Of a stretch of 64,000 nucleotides of DNA, positions 53,014 to 61,730 are shown piece after piece. Each line of letters begins with the position of its first letter. Within the stretch, counting starts at the first letter, position 1. The notes under the pieces were generated by a model. It did not search any database. It was not told where the DNA came from and saw only the letters and a list, made by a program, of their open reading frames with translations. Location of the stretch: NCBI GenBank assembly GCA_964429135.1, contig CAYSAU010000010.1, positions 1-64,000 of the forward strand, in the 5' to 3' direction. The stretch is from CAZSDU01 sp964429135 (GTDB taxonomy: Bacteria > Bacteroidota > Bacteroidia > Bacteroidales > FEN-979). The translations under genes were made by a program, and so were the position numbers.

Positions 53014-53046
53014 CTTAATTCTTAATTCCTCATTCTTAATTCCTCA
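53014..53046 (-). repeat. Purine-rich repeat forming the C-terminal tail of YgeY
   Basis: On the minus strand GAGGAATTAAGAATGAGGAA and further AATTAAGAATTAAG units run through the ygeY stop codon into the 16-bp ygeY-ygeW gap. The same kind of repeat ends ygfK at 40504-40536. Confidence 0.6.
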
Positions 53047-54233
53047 CTGACATAGTATGCCATTGCCGCATAAAACGCCGAAGCGGCCACCAGGTCGCTG
53101 ACGGGAACTTTTTCGTTGGGGGCATGAGCCAATACTTCATTGCCCGGACCAAAACCGATACAGGGAATCTGGTAAAATCCATTAATGGTCACCCCGTTGG
53201 TCGAAAAGGTCCACTTATCCGTGAGGGGCTTCTTGCCGAAAAGGCCTGAAAATACTTCCTGGGCACGGACCACAAGGTAATGATCTTCTTCGATTTTCCA
53301 GGTGGGATAGTACTTTTCCATGCCATAGTGAAGGCCGGTATAAGCTGTTTCTTCGTAATGAAGAACCTGGATTTCGGCATCCATACCCTGAAGAATTTCA
53401 CGGATCTCAGCTACAGCGGATTCTTTGGTTTCTCCCCAGGTCAGGCGGCGGTCAAGATGTATTTTTGCATAATCGGCAACAGCACAAAGAGAAGGACTTC
53501 CCGAAATGAATTCTGAAATTGTAACGCTTCCTTTGCCAAGGAAATCATCCGTTTTCAGCCGTTCGTTCAGTTTTTCGATTTCCAGGCAGGCACGGGAAGC
53601 CATGTAAATGGCATTTTTCCCTCGTTCAGGAGCGGAGCCATGGGAAGAAATACCGCGGAAGGTCACTTTAATTTCCATTCTTCCCCTGTGTCCCCGGTAG
53701 ATATTAAGGTTGGTTGGTTCAGTGAGGACCACAAAGTCAGGTTTGATTTTTTCTTCTTCAATAAGATATTTCCAGCAGAGTCCGTCGCAATCTTCTTCCA
53801 TCACGGTTCCGGTGAAATATATGGTCAGGTCGCGGTTAAAAGCCAGATCTTTCAGTATTCTCCCTGCGGTGACAAATGCGGCAGGACCTCCCTTTTGGTC
53901 AACGCTTCCCCTTCCATGAACATAAGCATTTTTGATTTCACCCGAAAAGGGATCGAAATTCCAGTTGGCGATATTGCCGACATCCACGGTGTCGATATGT
54001 CCGTCGAAAACCAGGATCTTACTTCCGTTACCGATACGTCCGATCACGTTTCCAAGTCTGTCGATGCGTGCTTCATCGAAACCGGCTGCCAGCATCTGCC
54101 TTTTAAGTTCTTCGGCCACATCTTTTTCCCGGGTGCTCAAAGAACGGATTTTAACCAGTTTTGATAAATTGCCGGCGGTGTAATCCGCGTATTTTTCTGC
54201 TAATTCGTTGATTTTGTATAATAGATCTTTCAC
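53022..54233 (-). CDS. ygeY: YgeY family M20-type hydrolase
   Basis: The 403-residue protein is an M20/ArgE-like metal hydrolase: F-D-G-H-I-D-T-V carries the first zinc ligand, G-R-G-S-V-D-Q-K-G-G the bridging Asp, and M-E-E-D-C-D-G the general-base and zinc glutamates. It matches YgeY, the hydrolase linked to selenium/purine clusters, thought to cleave an amide intermediate that frees an amino acid. Its last residues (S-E-E-L-R-M-R-N) come from a repeat. It is first in a two-gene operon with ygeW. Confidence 0.94.
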   Translation of the reverse strand: MKDLLYKINELAEKYADYTAGNLSKLVKIRSLSTREKDVAEELKRQMLAAGFDEARIDRLGNVIGRIGNGSKILVFDGHIDTVDVGNIANWNFDPFSGEIKNAYVHGRGSVDQKGGPAAFVTAGRILKDLAFNRDLTIYFTGTVMEEDCDGLCWKYLIEEEKIKPDFVVLTEPTNLNIYRGHRGRMEIKVTFRGISSHGSAPERGKNAIYMASRACLEIEKLNERLKTDDFLGKGSVTISEFISGSPSLCAVADYAKIHLDRRLTWGETKESAVAEIREILQGMDAEIQVLHYEETAYTGLHYGMEKYYPTWKIEEDHYLVVRAQEVFSGLFGKKPLTDKWTFSTNGVTINGFYQIPCIGFGPGNEVLAHAPNEKVPVSDLVAASAFYAAMAYYVSEELRMRN

Positions 54234-54356
54234 AAAATAGTTTTTTATGAATCGGTAAATTTACAAAAGAATCATACTCAGGCTGGTAATTTCATTAAAT
54301 ATCCTGTTCATGAAAAAGAATAATTATCTTTAGCGGTCCATTGTATACGCTGCAAT

Positions 54357-56255
54357 TTGAAAAATTTCAATAAAATTCATTGGAGTATCGCTCTTTTAAT
54401 GGTGATATCCGTCATCTTAATGATTACGGTTATATCTTGCCGAAGGACTCATTCAAATGACAACAAGCTTAAAACCACAGGATTGTTATCATTAGCCGAT
54501 TCACTCAGCCATTTCAATCCGGCCAAGGCTGATTCTCTTTATCGCTTAATACTTGCGGATAGCAATGTGAATGGGACCAAGGTACAGGTCATGTCATTGG
54601 TCGGAAGATCGGAAATATGTTCAGGCCGTTCGCATTATGATTCAGCCCTATCATTAATTAATCAAGCCTTAGATATCTCTGCCCTTGCAGGTGACAGTTC
54701 ATTGATTATGACGGTTCTTCTTACGAAAGGGGGTTTACAGGTGGAACTGGGTAATAATGAGAAGGCTGGGGAATGTTTTCAGCAAGGCTTGTCTATTGCA
54801 AATAGAAAAAGCAGCCTTGAGAATGTGAATGCTTTCAGTCTTGCGCTTGGATCTATAGAAATGGATAATGGAAATTTTCAAGAAGCCATAAGGATATATA
54901 CTGAAGCTTTAAAATTTGCTGAAAAAACAGGAAATATCAAGAATACTGCACTTGCTCTGGAAAATATCGGACTGGCGCTTAATTATACCGGTGATTTAAA
55001 AGAAGCTCTTGGGTATATCAGGCAAGCCCTGCAAATACGAAAAAAGAACAACCTGCTTCGTGAATATGCCATGGGATTACAGAATCTTGGAATTACTTAC
55101 AGGAAACTTGATATGCTTGATTCTGCCCTCAAATGTTATGACCAGTCAAAAGAAATACTCAATCGACTACATGATTCGAATACCCTGGTGAGAGTGATGT
55201 ACAATACAGGGATTGTACTCAAAAATCAGAAGAAATACAGTGTTGCAGCACAAGCCATGGAAGAAGTACTGGCAATTTGTCGTAAAAAGGGCATTTTTGA
55301 TGGTGAAGTTTTTGCATTGCATACACTGGCAGCAATATATGACGAAGAAGGTGAAACAGGGAAAGGAATCAAATATTCAGATAGTGCAATAGTACTTGCC
55401 AGGCAGCGTAAGCTGATTTCCGATTTGCCTAATTTGCTTGAAAGGAGGCAGGATCTTCTGGCCAAAACCGGAAATTACAAAGAAGCTTATATCAATGCAC
55501 TGAGATATATGGAACTATCCGACAGTCTTCTTTCTCTCAGTAAACAAACAGAAATAGCAAAGATTAAAACCTGCTTTGAAACGGAACGCAAAGAGGCTGA
55601 GAATATTCTATTGAAAAAGGATATTGAAATTCAAAAATCAAGAAACTGGTTACTCGTGATAGGTTCCTTGCTTGGTTTCCTGGTATTTATTGTTTTAGTG
55701 ACCATGTTGATCATCAGGCAAAAACAGGTCAAACAACAAAAGCAACTGGCTGAAGAAAGATCAATAAGGCTTGAGCAGGAAAAAATGAAAAAGGAAATTG
55801 AGCTGGAAAAAATTCAGATCGAAACTCAATTGAAAGAACAGGAACTGGTCTTTCAAACGCTTAAACAAGCTGATCTTACTCAGATTAACCGCTCTGTTCA
55901 GGAAAAATTATCCTTATTTAAAATGAAGTTTTCCAGAAAAAGGGATCAGGAAGAATTTGAACAAATGCTGAGTGAATTGACCCGTGAAGCCAACCGGGAA
56001 CCCATGTCGGAATTTGATTTACTCTTCCGGAAACTGCATGCTTCATTTTATGAAAAACTGCTTCAGCTTTGCCCTGATTTATCAAGGGCAGAATTACAGG
56101 TTTGTGCCCTGGTCCGATTGAATCTGAATTCAAAAGATATCGCCCGCCTGATCAATATCTCCGTATCCACTGTTGAAACAACCCGCCATCATATTCGAAA
56201 AAAACTGTCATTAGAACCTGGTGACAACCTGACATCATTTCTGATTACCATTTAA
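54357..56255 (+). CDS. Membrane-anchored TPR protein with LuxR-type HTH (transcription regulator)
   Basis: The 632-residue product starts at a TTG. It has a signal/lipobox-like N-terminus (hydrophobic run to I-S-C near 27), about eight tetratricopeptide repeats (about 50-400; repeated A-L-x2-I/Y-x-Q-A-L patterns), a transmembrane helix (about 433-455), a Lys/Glu-rich coiled coil (about 458-505) and a C-terminal LuxR-type HTH (about 575-632: L-N-S-K-D-I-A-R-L-I-N-I-S-V-S-T-V-E-T-T-R). This is a one-component sensor plan common in Bacteroidota: periplasmic TPRs sense, the cytoplasmic HTH acts. It may regulate the operon 0.7 kb downstream; that link is inference from position. Confidence 0.85.
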   Translation: MKNFNKIHWSIALLMVISVILMITVISCRRTHSNDNKLKTTGLLSLADSLSHFNPAKADSLYRLILADSNVNGTKVQVMSLVGRSEICSGRSHYDSALSLINQALDISALAGDSSLIMTVLLTKGGLQVELGNNEKAGECFQQGLSIANRKSSLENVNAFSLALGSIEMDNGNFQEAIRIYTEALKFAEKTGNIKNTALALENIGLALNYTGDLKEALGYIRQALQIRKKNNLLREYAMGLQNLGITYRKLDMLDSALKCYDQSKEILNRLHDSNTLVRVMYNTGIVLKNQKKYSVAAQAMEEVLAICRKKGIFDGEVFALHTLAAIYDEEGETGKGIKYSDSAIVLARQRKLISDLPNLLERRQDLLAKTGNYKEAYINALRYMELSDSLLSLSKQTEIAKIKTCFETERKEAENILLKKDIEIQKSRNWLLVIGSLLGFLVFIVLVTMLIIRQKQVKQQKQLAEERSIRLEQEKMKKEIELEKIQIETQLKEQELVFQTLKQADLTQINRSVQEKLSLFKMKFSRKRDQEEFEQMLSELTREANREPMSEFDLLFRKLHASFYEKLLQLCPDLSRAELQVCALVRLNLNSKDIARLINISVSTVETTRHHIRKKLSLEPGDNLTSFLITI

Positions 56256-56500
56256 TTTTAGAATATTCTCCTGCAATTTACCTGTTTGGTACTGTTAACA
56301 ATTTGATTAACTTAATGTTATCGTATTCTTTGTCGCTTTCTTCCCGGAAGTGAGATGGATGATGGTTCATTTATTCATGTTTAACCATTTAAAAATATGT
56401 TAATTATGTAATGGAATCAAGGAAAAACCCAGATTTTTCCGCAAGAAAAAACTTGACTGAACTCATTCCAGTGACGTACATTTAACGCATCAAAGCCAAA
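56256..56500. other. Intergenic region
   Basis: AT-rich, with no RNA gene, terminator or consensus promoter that I can support. Confidence 0.4.
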
Positions 56501-56503
56501 TTG

Positions 56504-56917
56504 ATGGTTGTCGGGAAAGCAATTCATGTTCATACGATCCTTTTAGCATTAAAAAGTAATATTGATTCAGAATCAATTTTACCTTTATTAACAAGAGCTG
56601 ACCGGAAAATCTTTTTAGCAGATACCTTAAATATTATGATGAGTACATGGCTGGAGCATCCTGAAATTGAAATGGTTTTCATCAGTATGAATCTGGCATT
56701 TGAGCATGGTTTGAATCCCTTGGAAAGAATTAGAAAATTCCGGCCTGAAATTCCGATTGTGTTGCTTTCAGATTTTGTTTCACTGGAATCAATTCGTCTC
56801 GCCACCTTGGCTGATTGTAATGAGATTATGCAAAACCCAATCAATGTGGAGGCTTTGAATGCTGTCATTGAAAAATACCTTCCTGATTCCCCAGATAGTC
56901 CAAATTCATTTGTTTAA
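56504..56917 (+). CDS. Receiver-like protein without phosphorylation site
   Basis: The 137-residue product follows the fold of a response-regulator receiver: E-I-E-M-V-F-I-S-M-N-L where the phosphoacceptor Asp would be, P-E-I-P-I-V-L-L-S-D-F for the conserved Thr/Ser strand, and E-I-M-Q-N-P-I-N where K-P is expected. The acceptor Asp and the Lys are replaced, so it should not be phosphorylated. It may act as a docking or sensing module with the neighbouring HTH regulator. ATG 56504 is chosen; a TTG stands directly before it. Confidence 0.65.
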   Translation: MVVGKAIHVHTILLALKSNIDSESILPLLTRADRKIFLADTLNIMMSTWLEHPEIEMVFISMNLAFEHGLNPLERIRKFRPEIPIVLLSDFVSLESIRLATLADCNEIMQNPINVEALNAVIEKYLPDSPDSPNSFV

Positions 56918-56936
56918 CTTAAAAATTTATTTACTT

Positions 56937-57755
56937 ATGAAAAATCTGAATGTTGAAACTAAAATTCTGTTGACTTTGTTTTTCTTTTTATTACTATCCA
57001 TGAATAAGATCAGTGCACAGGAGGAAAAACAAAAAGTGGACATGACAGAACTAGCCAAGAAAACCCAGAATCCTGTTGAATCGATGATACAGTTGCCATT
57101 CAGCTACTATGGTAATTTTAATTGGGGACCTACTAAGGCGTTTTCCTCCACCCTTGAAATGAAACCGGTGGTTCCGGTTAAACTCAGTAAAGGATTAAAT
57201 CTGATCCTTCGTGCCATTGTTCCGGTAGTTTTTCTTCCCACACCGGTTAGCAAGTCTGGTATATCGGATATTCAGCTTCAATTTTTCCTGGCTCCATCCA
57301 AAGCGAAAAAGTTTATCTGGGGTGCTGGTCCCATGGTGACCTTCCCCACGGGTGTGCCTTATGAGCTTTGTTCAGGTAAATGGACTGCCGGTCCTATCGC
57401 GGTGGGTTTATTCATGATGAAACGATGGGTGGTAGGCGTATTAGCGAATCAGCGGTGGTCCTTTGCCGGAGATGGTTCTATGCCTGACATTAATCAATTA
57501 TATATCAATGCATTTGCCAACTATAACTTCAAAAATGGATGGGCAATTTCCTATGCTCCGGAAATTTATGCCAACTGGAAGGAAGCCTCGGCAGATATAT
57601 GGACAGTACCGGTAGGGCTGGCAGGCATAAAAGCTTTCCACATTGGAAAGCAGATGATGTCAGCAAACCTTGGTTATTATTATAATGTTGTCCGCCCGAC
57701 AGGAGCCGCCAATATGTATGTAAAAGCAGGAATAAGCCTGTTATTTCCAAAATGA
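56937..57755 (+). CDS. Outer-membrane protein of the phenol-MetA/transporter type
   Basis: The 272-residue product has a signal peptide (L-F-F-F-L-L-L-S, cut near I-S-A-Q). The mature part is a beta-barrel with W-G-A-G-P-M-V-T-F-P-T-G, S-G-K-W-T-A-G-P and W-V-V-G-V-L-A-N-Q-R-W-S-F-A-G-D, a pattern typical of the MetA-pathway-of-phenol-degradation/neuromedin-U-like family of outer-membrane proteins. These are often encoded beside catabolic genes for hydrophobic or aromatic compounds and are presumed uptake barrels. The stop codon overlaps the ATG of the next gene (ATGA), so the two are translationally coupled. Confidence 0.85.
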   Translation: MKNLNVETKILLTLFFFLLLSMNKISAQEEKQKVDMTELAKKTQNPVESMIQLPFSYYGNFNWGPTKAFSSTLEMKPVVPVKLSKGLNLILRAIVPVVFLPTPVSKSGISDIQLQFFLAPSKAKKFIWGAGPMVTFPTGVPYELCSGKWTAGPIAVGLFMMKRWVVGVLANQRWSFAGDGSMPDINQLYINAFANYNFKNGWAISYAPEIYANWKEASADIWTVPVGLAGIKAFHIGKQMMSANLGYYYNVVRPTGAANMYVKAGISLLFPK

Positions 57756-59518
57756 TCAACCAATATCAGAGAAGTATGAAAAAAACAGTAATGATTGTTA
57801 TTACCTGCCTGTATCTGTTTTCAGGTTCAAGGCTGTGGTCTCAAACCATCGATCCTGATTTATATCCCGCCTCAGATAACAAGGAATGGGGTCAACTCTT
57901 ATGGAACCTGAAGCTGGCCGACCAGGACCTCTCAGATTTCACACACTACCGTTCGGTCGACCAGCAAGGAGTCAGCGCTAATCGTTATACCATTGCTTTT
58001 GCCTCCTATTTTCTGGCGCTGGAGCAGTACCATAAATTCCCTGCCTGGAGTGAAGCCATTCAACCGGCATTCGACCGGTTGATCCAGAGAATGTTGCAAA
58101 AACCTGTATGGGAGTACTGGGCAAACGAGAGCTTCGGGATCACCAAATTTGAACCCAATATGGACCGTCCCTATGCCTCCTCCTCCGATCCGGTGGGATA
58201 TGCAAACATCATGTATTCCGGACATCTGGGGATGATGATCAACCTTTACCAGATGCTGTACCACGACATGAAATGGGACAAACCCGGATCCATTGTGTTC
58301 CAGTGGGATGAAAAGACACGGTTCGTGTACGACAACAGACGCTTGCAGGAGGTGATGTTCATTCAGAACATCACCAATCCGGTGCCGGGTATCGAATGCG
58401 AACGAAATGCTGTATTCCCTGCCTGCAACACCCATCCCATGATCAGCTACTTGTTGTTTGATCAGATGCACAATACCCGTTTTTTCCAAGCAGCCCGCGC
58501 GGTGTATGATCCCTGGTGTGAAAAAATCTTTATCAACCCCGACACCAAAGATTTTGCCTCTTTTTACCTCATCAAGCAGGGATGGGCCTTTTCGGGATGG
58601 AACCCCCGGTATGGCAATAAAATGGATGCGGTGATGGCAGAGATGGTGAAAAAAGGAGTTGATTTCAACTCAGGAGGTAACGATGGCTGGATCGGCACCT
58701 TTATGCATGCCTGGCGTCCTGAATTGATTGAAAACAATTACCCCTATCTGAAAAAGAAACATTACAAAGACTTGCCGGGGGGTAAAGCAATGTTGACGAA
58801 AGATGTGATCGCTCCGGATTGTTACTATGGTTTCTTCGCAACGCTTGCGGCCGAAGTAGGTGATGAAATGGCCAGAGAAGCGCTGTTGAAAACGGTTGAC
58901 AGCATCTATTCACCGGTGTGGGAAGAGGGCACTTTTCGATATCCCTTTATGGATGATGTTCCCACTGTAAACCTGGCTGCAGCTGATGGAGAGAAAAAAA
59001 CCGAACCCCCGGCAGCCCAGGTTCAAACGCCGGACATTTCGAAACAGCCGCTTTCCCAACCAAACAAAGGAAAAGAGCCATCCGGTCTCTGTTGTAAATC
59101 AACACAAATCAAAGGTCATGGAGATGCCACGAATATGAAAACATTCCCGTCTCATTCTGATTTGGCCGATCGTCTGATAGCCATTGCACGGGCGCTTCCG
59201 GCAAAAGGATTATACACCATGGTCAACAACCCGTTTGATTCTGTACACTTTTCGGAACCCGCCATCACAGGGGTGGACATAACCAGGGTGATCCTGAAGA
59301 GGGCCGTTTATGACCGAGGGAACAAGTTGCTCATCGTTTCAACGATCGGGAAGAAGGATGGGGGAAATACCTCTTTAAAAATAATCAACCTGAACCCATT
59401 TAAAACCTATTCCATAGAGATCGATAAAACGCATTACAAGGATGTGGTAAATAAACCGGATCATATCATCATCATAGATCCAGGTAAATCACATGATATC
59501 ATCGTGAGAGAGAAATAA
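57752..59518 (+). CDS. Exported linalool dehydratase/isomerase-like enzyme
   Basis: The 588-residue product has a Sec signal peptide (cut near L-W-S-Q). Residues about 45-500 align by eye with linalool dehydratase/isomerase of Castellaniella: R-Y-T-I-A-F (Tyr79), N-I-M-Y-S-G-H-L (His158), G-I-E-C-E (Cys216) and P-A-C-N (Cys225), with the same nine-residue Cys-Cys spacing, followed by F-Y-L and a late W-x-E-E-G-T-F-R-Y-P segment. LDI is a cofactor-free periplasmic (alpha/alpha)6-barrel enzyme that dehydrates linalool and isomerises geraniol. A Pro-rich insert (about 410-465) with a C-C pair and an extra C-terminal beta domain (about 510-588) are additions. Substrate is unknown. A second ATG at 57776 is also plausible. 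Confidence 0.8.
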   Translation: MINQYQRSMKKTVMIVITCLYLFSGSRLWSQTIDPDLYPASDNKEWGQLLWNLKLADQDLSDFTHYRSVDQQGVSANRYTIAFASYFLALEQYHKFPAWSEAIQPAFDRLIQRMLQKPVWEYWANESFGITKFEPNMDRPYASSSDPVGYANIMYSGHLGMMINLYQMLYHDMKWDKPGSIVFQWDEKTRFVYDNRRLQEVMFIQNITNPVPGIECERNAVFPACNTHPMISYLLFDQMHNTRFFQAARAVYDPWCEKIFINPDTKDFASFYLIKQGWAFSGWNPRYGNKMDAVMAEMVKKGVDFNSGGNDGWIGTFMHAWRPELIENNYPYLKKKHYKDLPGGKAMLTKDVIAPDCYYGFFATLAAEVGDEMAREALLKTVDSIYSPVWEEGTFRYPFMDDVPTVNLAAADGEKKTEPPAAQVQTPDISKQPLSQPNKGKEPSGLCCKSTQIKGHGDATNMKTFPSHSDLADRLIAIARALPAKGLYTMVNNPFDSVHFSEPAITGVDITRVILKRAVYDRGNKLLIVSTIGKKDGGNTSLKIINLNPFKTYSIEIDKTHYKDVVNKPDHIIIIDPGKSHDIIVREK

Positions 59519-59540
59519 TTCTAATGACTAAAAAACCATT

Positions 59541-60206
59541 ATGAAAACAAGAAAAATTTATCTCAGCCTTATAACAGTAGTTGCTGCATTTGTAATCATA
59601 TCGTGTGGTTCGCCAGTCACATTGACAAGCTGGAAGAACCCGGCTGACGATTCAAAGATTTCGAAAGTTGTGGTAATGCCCCTGTTCGATAAGCTTGAAT
59701 ACATGAAACCATTTGAACAGTCGATGGATGCCTATTTTATCACCCAGGGACTGAAAGCGCTTGGGTCGCTTGATATACTGAATCCAAGTATCAAGTATAC
59801 AGTTTCTGATATCAAAAAGAAGTGCGACAGTCTGGGCTCCGATGCTATTTTGGTATTCGTTTACAAAGGCACTGATAAATCGGAAAGCTACGTTCCTCCT
59901 ACCACTTATACAACCGGCGGGTTTGGTGGTTCCTGGGGCGGCGGATACTGGGGCGGTGGTTTTTATGGCGGAGTAGGCTTCGATAGCGGCAGTACTGTAA
60001 CAACCGGAGGCTATTGGACTACTACTTCCGTGGTAAACCTGAAAGCAAGTTTATACACAAAATCTTCGGCTGAGGCTATCTGGACCGGTGACATTACGGT
60101 AACCGACCCGAACTATGTTGACCAGTCGGCCACAACAATTGCACAGGACATCTATGCCGACTGGCAGAAAAATGATCTTTTAAAATATCCACCGGTGAAA
60201 AAATAG
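59541..60206 (+). CDS. DUF4136-like lipoprotein
   Basis: The 221-residue product has a lipoprotein signal peptide (ending I-I-S-C, Cys at about 22) and then S-P-V-T-L-T-S-W-K-N-P, an opening shared with DUF4136-type envelope lipoproteins. A glycine/tyrosine/tryptophan-rich loop (about 128-150) interrupts a beta-strand pattern that ends with W-T-G-D-I-T-V and a final helix with D-I-Y-A-D-W. It lies 22 bp after the LDI-like gene and 60 bp before the next lipoprotein. Function is unknown. Confidence 0.75.
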   Translation: MKTRKIYLSLITVVAAFVIISCGSPVTLTSWKNPADDSKISKVVVMPLFDKLEYMKPFEQSMDAYFITQGLKALGSLDILNPSIKYTVSDIKKKCDSLGSDAILVFVYKGTDKSESYVPPTTYTTGGFGGSWGGGYWGGGFYGGVGFDSGSTVTTGGYWTTTSVVNLKASLYTKSSAEAIWTGDITVTDPNYVDQSATTIAQDIYADWQKNDLLKYPPVKK

Positions 60207-60266
60207 TGTGGACAAGTTAAATCAAATCAATTCCATTAAAACAGGGAATATTAAAAATCACATCAT

Positions 60267-61667
60267 ATGAAAAAAATGACAGTCATTCTTTGGGTATGTT
60301 TGATCCCCTTGCTTTTTGCAGGGTGCACCCCGAAACCAGCGGAAAACAAAGCTGAAACCAATGATCCGAATGTTACAAGAACCCTTGCCGCCGTGGCAAT
60401 GGAGAGTTATGAGACAGGATTGAATAAATACAAGGTGGCCTTTTATTACTGGTATGACCACCTCATGGACGGGGAAATCCCACCGGCAAATGTGGCTGAA
60501 GCGGGCAAAAAACTTGATCTTGCCCTGGCGGAAATCAACGCCAACTCTTTTGATAAGGCTTATGTCCTGATGAACCAGGCCGATTCCCTGCTGGATGTGC
60601 ATGTGAAAAGCGACACTCTTTTCCCCTACGAGACCGACAAACCCATGGAAAAACAGGATGCTTCGAAGGTTTATAAAGCCAAAGCAAAGGATTACCTGGT
60701 GCTGGAACGTTATGGCGTGAAGATGAACGACGTGGGGCCATCTATATGGGGATACTGCGACGATGGGGAATACTACCTGATCACCACGTTCTACAACTAT
60801 CATGCCCGCGGTCATATCATCAAACCAGTAGTTGTGGAAGTCATAACCACGAAAGATCCCACAAAACGGTATGTTTACCTGCTGAACGGGGAAACAAAAG
60901 TGAAATCAAACGAGAACAGCGTTGAATATTTCGTGGAGGATGGGGCTAAAAGTTTCCGTACCATTATCACAGATGACCCGATCGGCGGCGGGACAACCTG
61001 TCATTCTATTGGGATTTTCGGGGCCGTAGAGGGAAAGGCTCCGGCAATCAGCTTTGATGTGACTACAACTCCATCGTTTTCCTACTGGTATAACCAGAAT
61101 CTGGGAGCGGCCATGATGTATCCCGACATCGTCCTGGCCGGTTTCGAGCAACCCGGACCTGCCTGGGGCACTGTCACCATGGACGGAAAGACTGCAACCT
61201 TCAACAAGACAGCCGGCGGAGTCACGGAAGTTTGCATGATCAGCGGGGCTCCGGGTAAGAAGTACGATGAATACCGCACCAACATGACCAGGTATGGCAA
61301 CGAATGGTATATCCCCTTCCATTCTGACCAGTTGGACGGGATTTTCATCTGCTACGGAAAATTCCGCGACGGGGCCCTCTGGTACAAGGGCAAGTATATC
61401 ATTCCCACCGAGTACCAACTGATTCCTGGCATAGCAAACCAAACCCTGACCCTGAAAGCAAAGACGAAGGAGTATGGCGAACTGGTCCTGAATTTCAGGA
61501 TCATGTTGCACGACCCGGTATATACCGAGCGCGTGGCAGTGATGGATGGCAGTTTCGACGGGCAGATCCTTACCAACGGAGGCGCCTGGTTCGAGCATGT
61601 GTTCAAGGGAGCGCCCGACGGGATCAAAGCGGTTCAGGAGTCACCGCAGATCGTAAATCCCTTGTAG
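60267..61667 (+). CDS. Lipoprotein, AttH/CrtC-like beta fold suspected (paralogue 1)
   Basis: The 466-residue product has a lipoprotein signal peptide (ending F-A-G-C). A helical region (about 45-120) is followed by a beta-rich body with G-F-E-Q-P-G-P-A-W-G-T-V-T-M-D-G-K near 290, W-Y-I-P-F-H-S-D-Q-L-D-G near 350 and T-N-G-G-A-W-F-E-H near 445. The next gene has the same motifs in the same order, so the two are paralogues. The G-T-V-x-D-G-K and terminal G-x-W-x-E-H pattern recalls lipocalin-like AttH/CrtC (carotenoid hydratase) domains; that likeness is weak and only inferred. Base composition here is more GC-rich than nearby housekeeping genes. Confidence 0.65.
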   Translation: MKKMTVILWVCLIPLLFAGCTPKPAENKAETNDPNVTRTLAAVAMESYETGLNKYKVAFYYWYDHLMDGEIPPANVAEAGKKLDLALAEINANSFDKAYVLMNQADSLLDVHVKSDTLFPYETDKPMEKQDASKVYKAKAKDYLVLERYGVKMNDVGPSIWGYCDDGEYYLITTFYNYHARGHIIKPVVVEVITTKDPTKRYVYLLNGETKVKSNENSVEYFVEDGAKSFRTIITDDPIGGGTTCHSIGIFGAVEGKAPAISFDVTTTPSFSYWYNQNLGAAMMYPDIVLAGFEQPGPAWGTVTMDGKTATFNKTAGGVTEVCMISGAPGKKYDEYRTNMTRYGNEWYIPFHSDQLDGIFICYGKFRDGALWYKGKYIIPTEYQLIPGIANQTLTLKAKTKEYGELVLNFRIMLHDPVYTERVAVMDGSFDGQILTNGGAWFEHVFKGAPDGIKAVQESPQIVNPL

Positions 61668-61730
61668 AAAACGAATCAACCACATGCTTGAATAAAAAAT
61701 CCTATTATTGTTTCACTTAATCCAAACACC

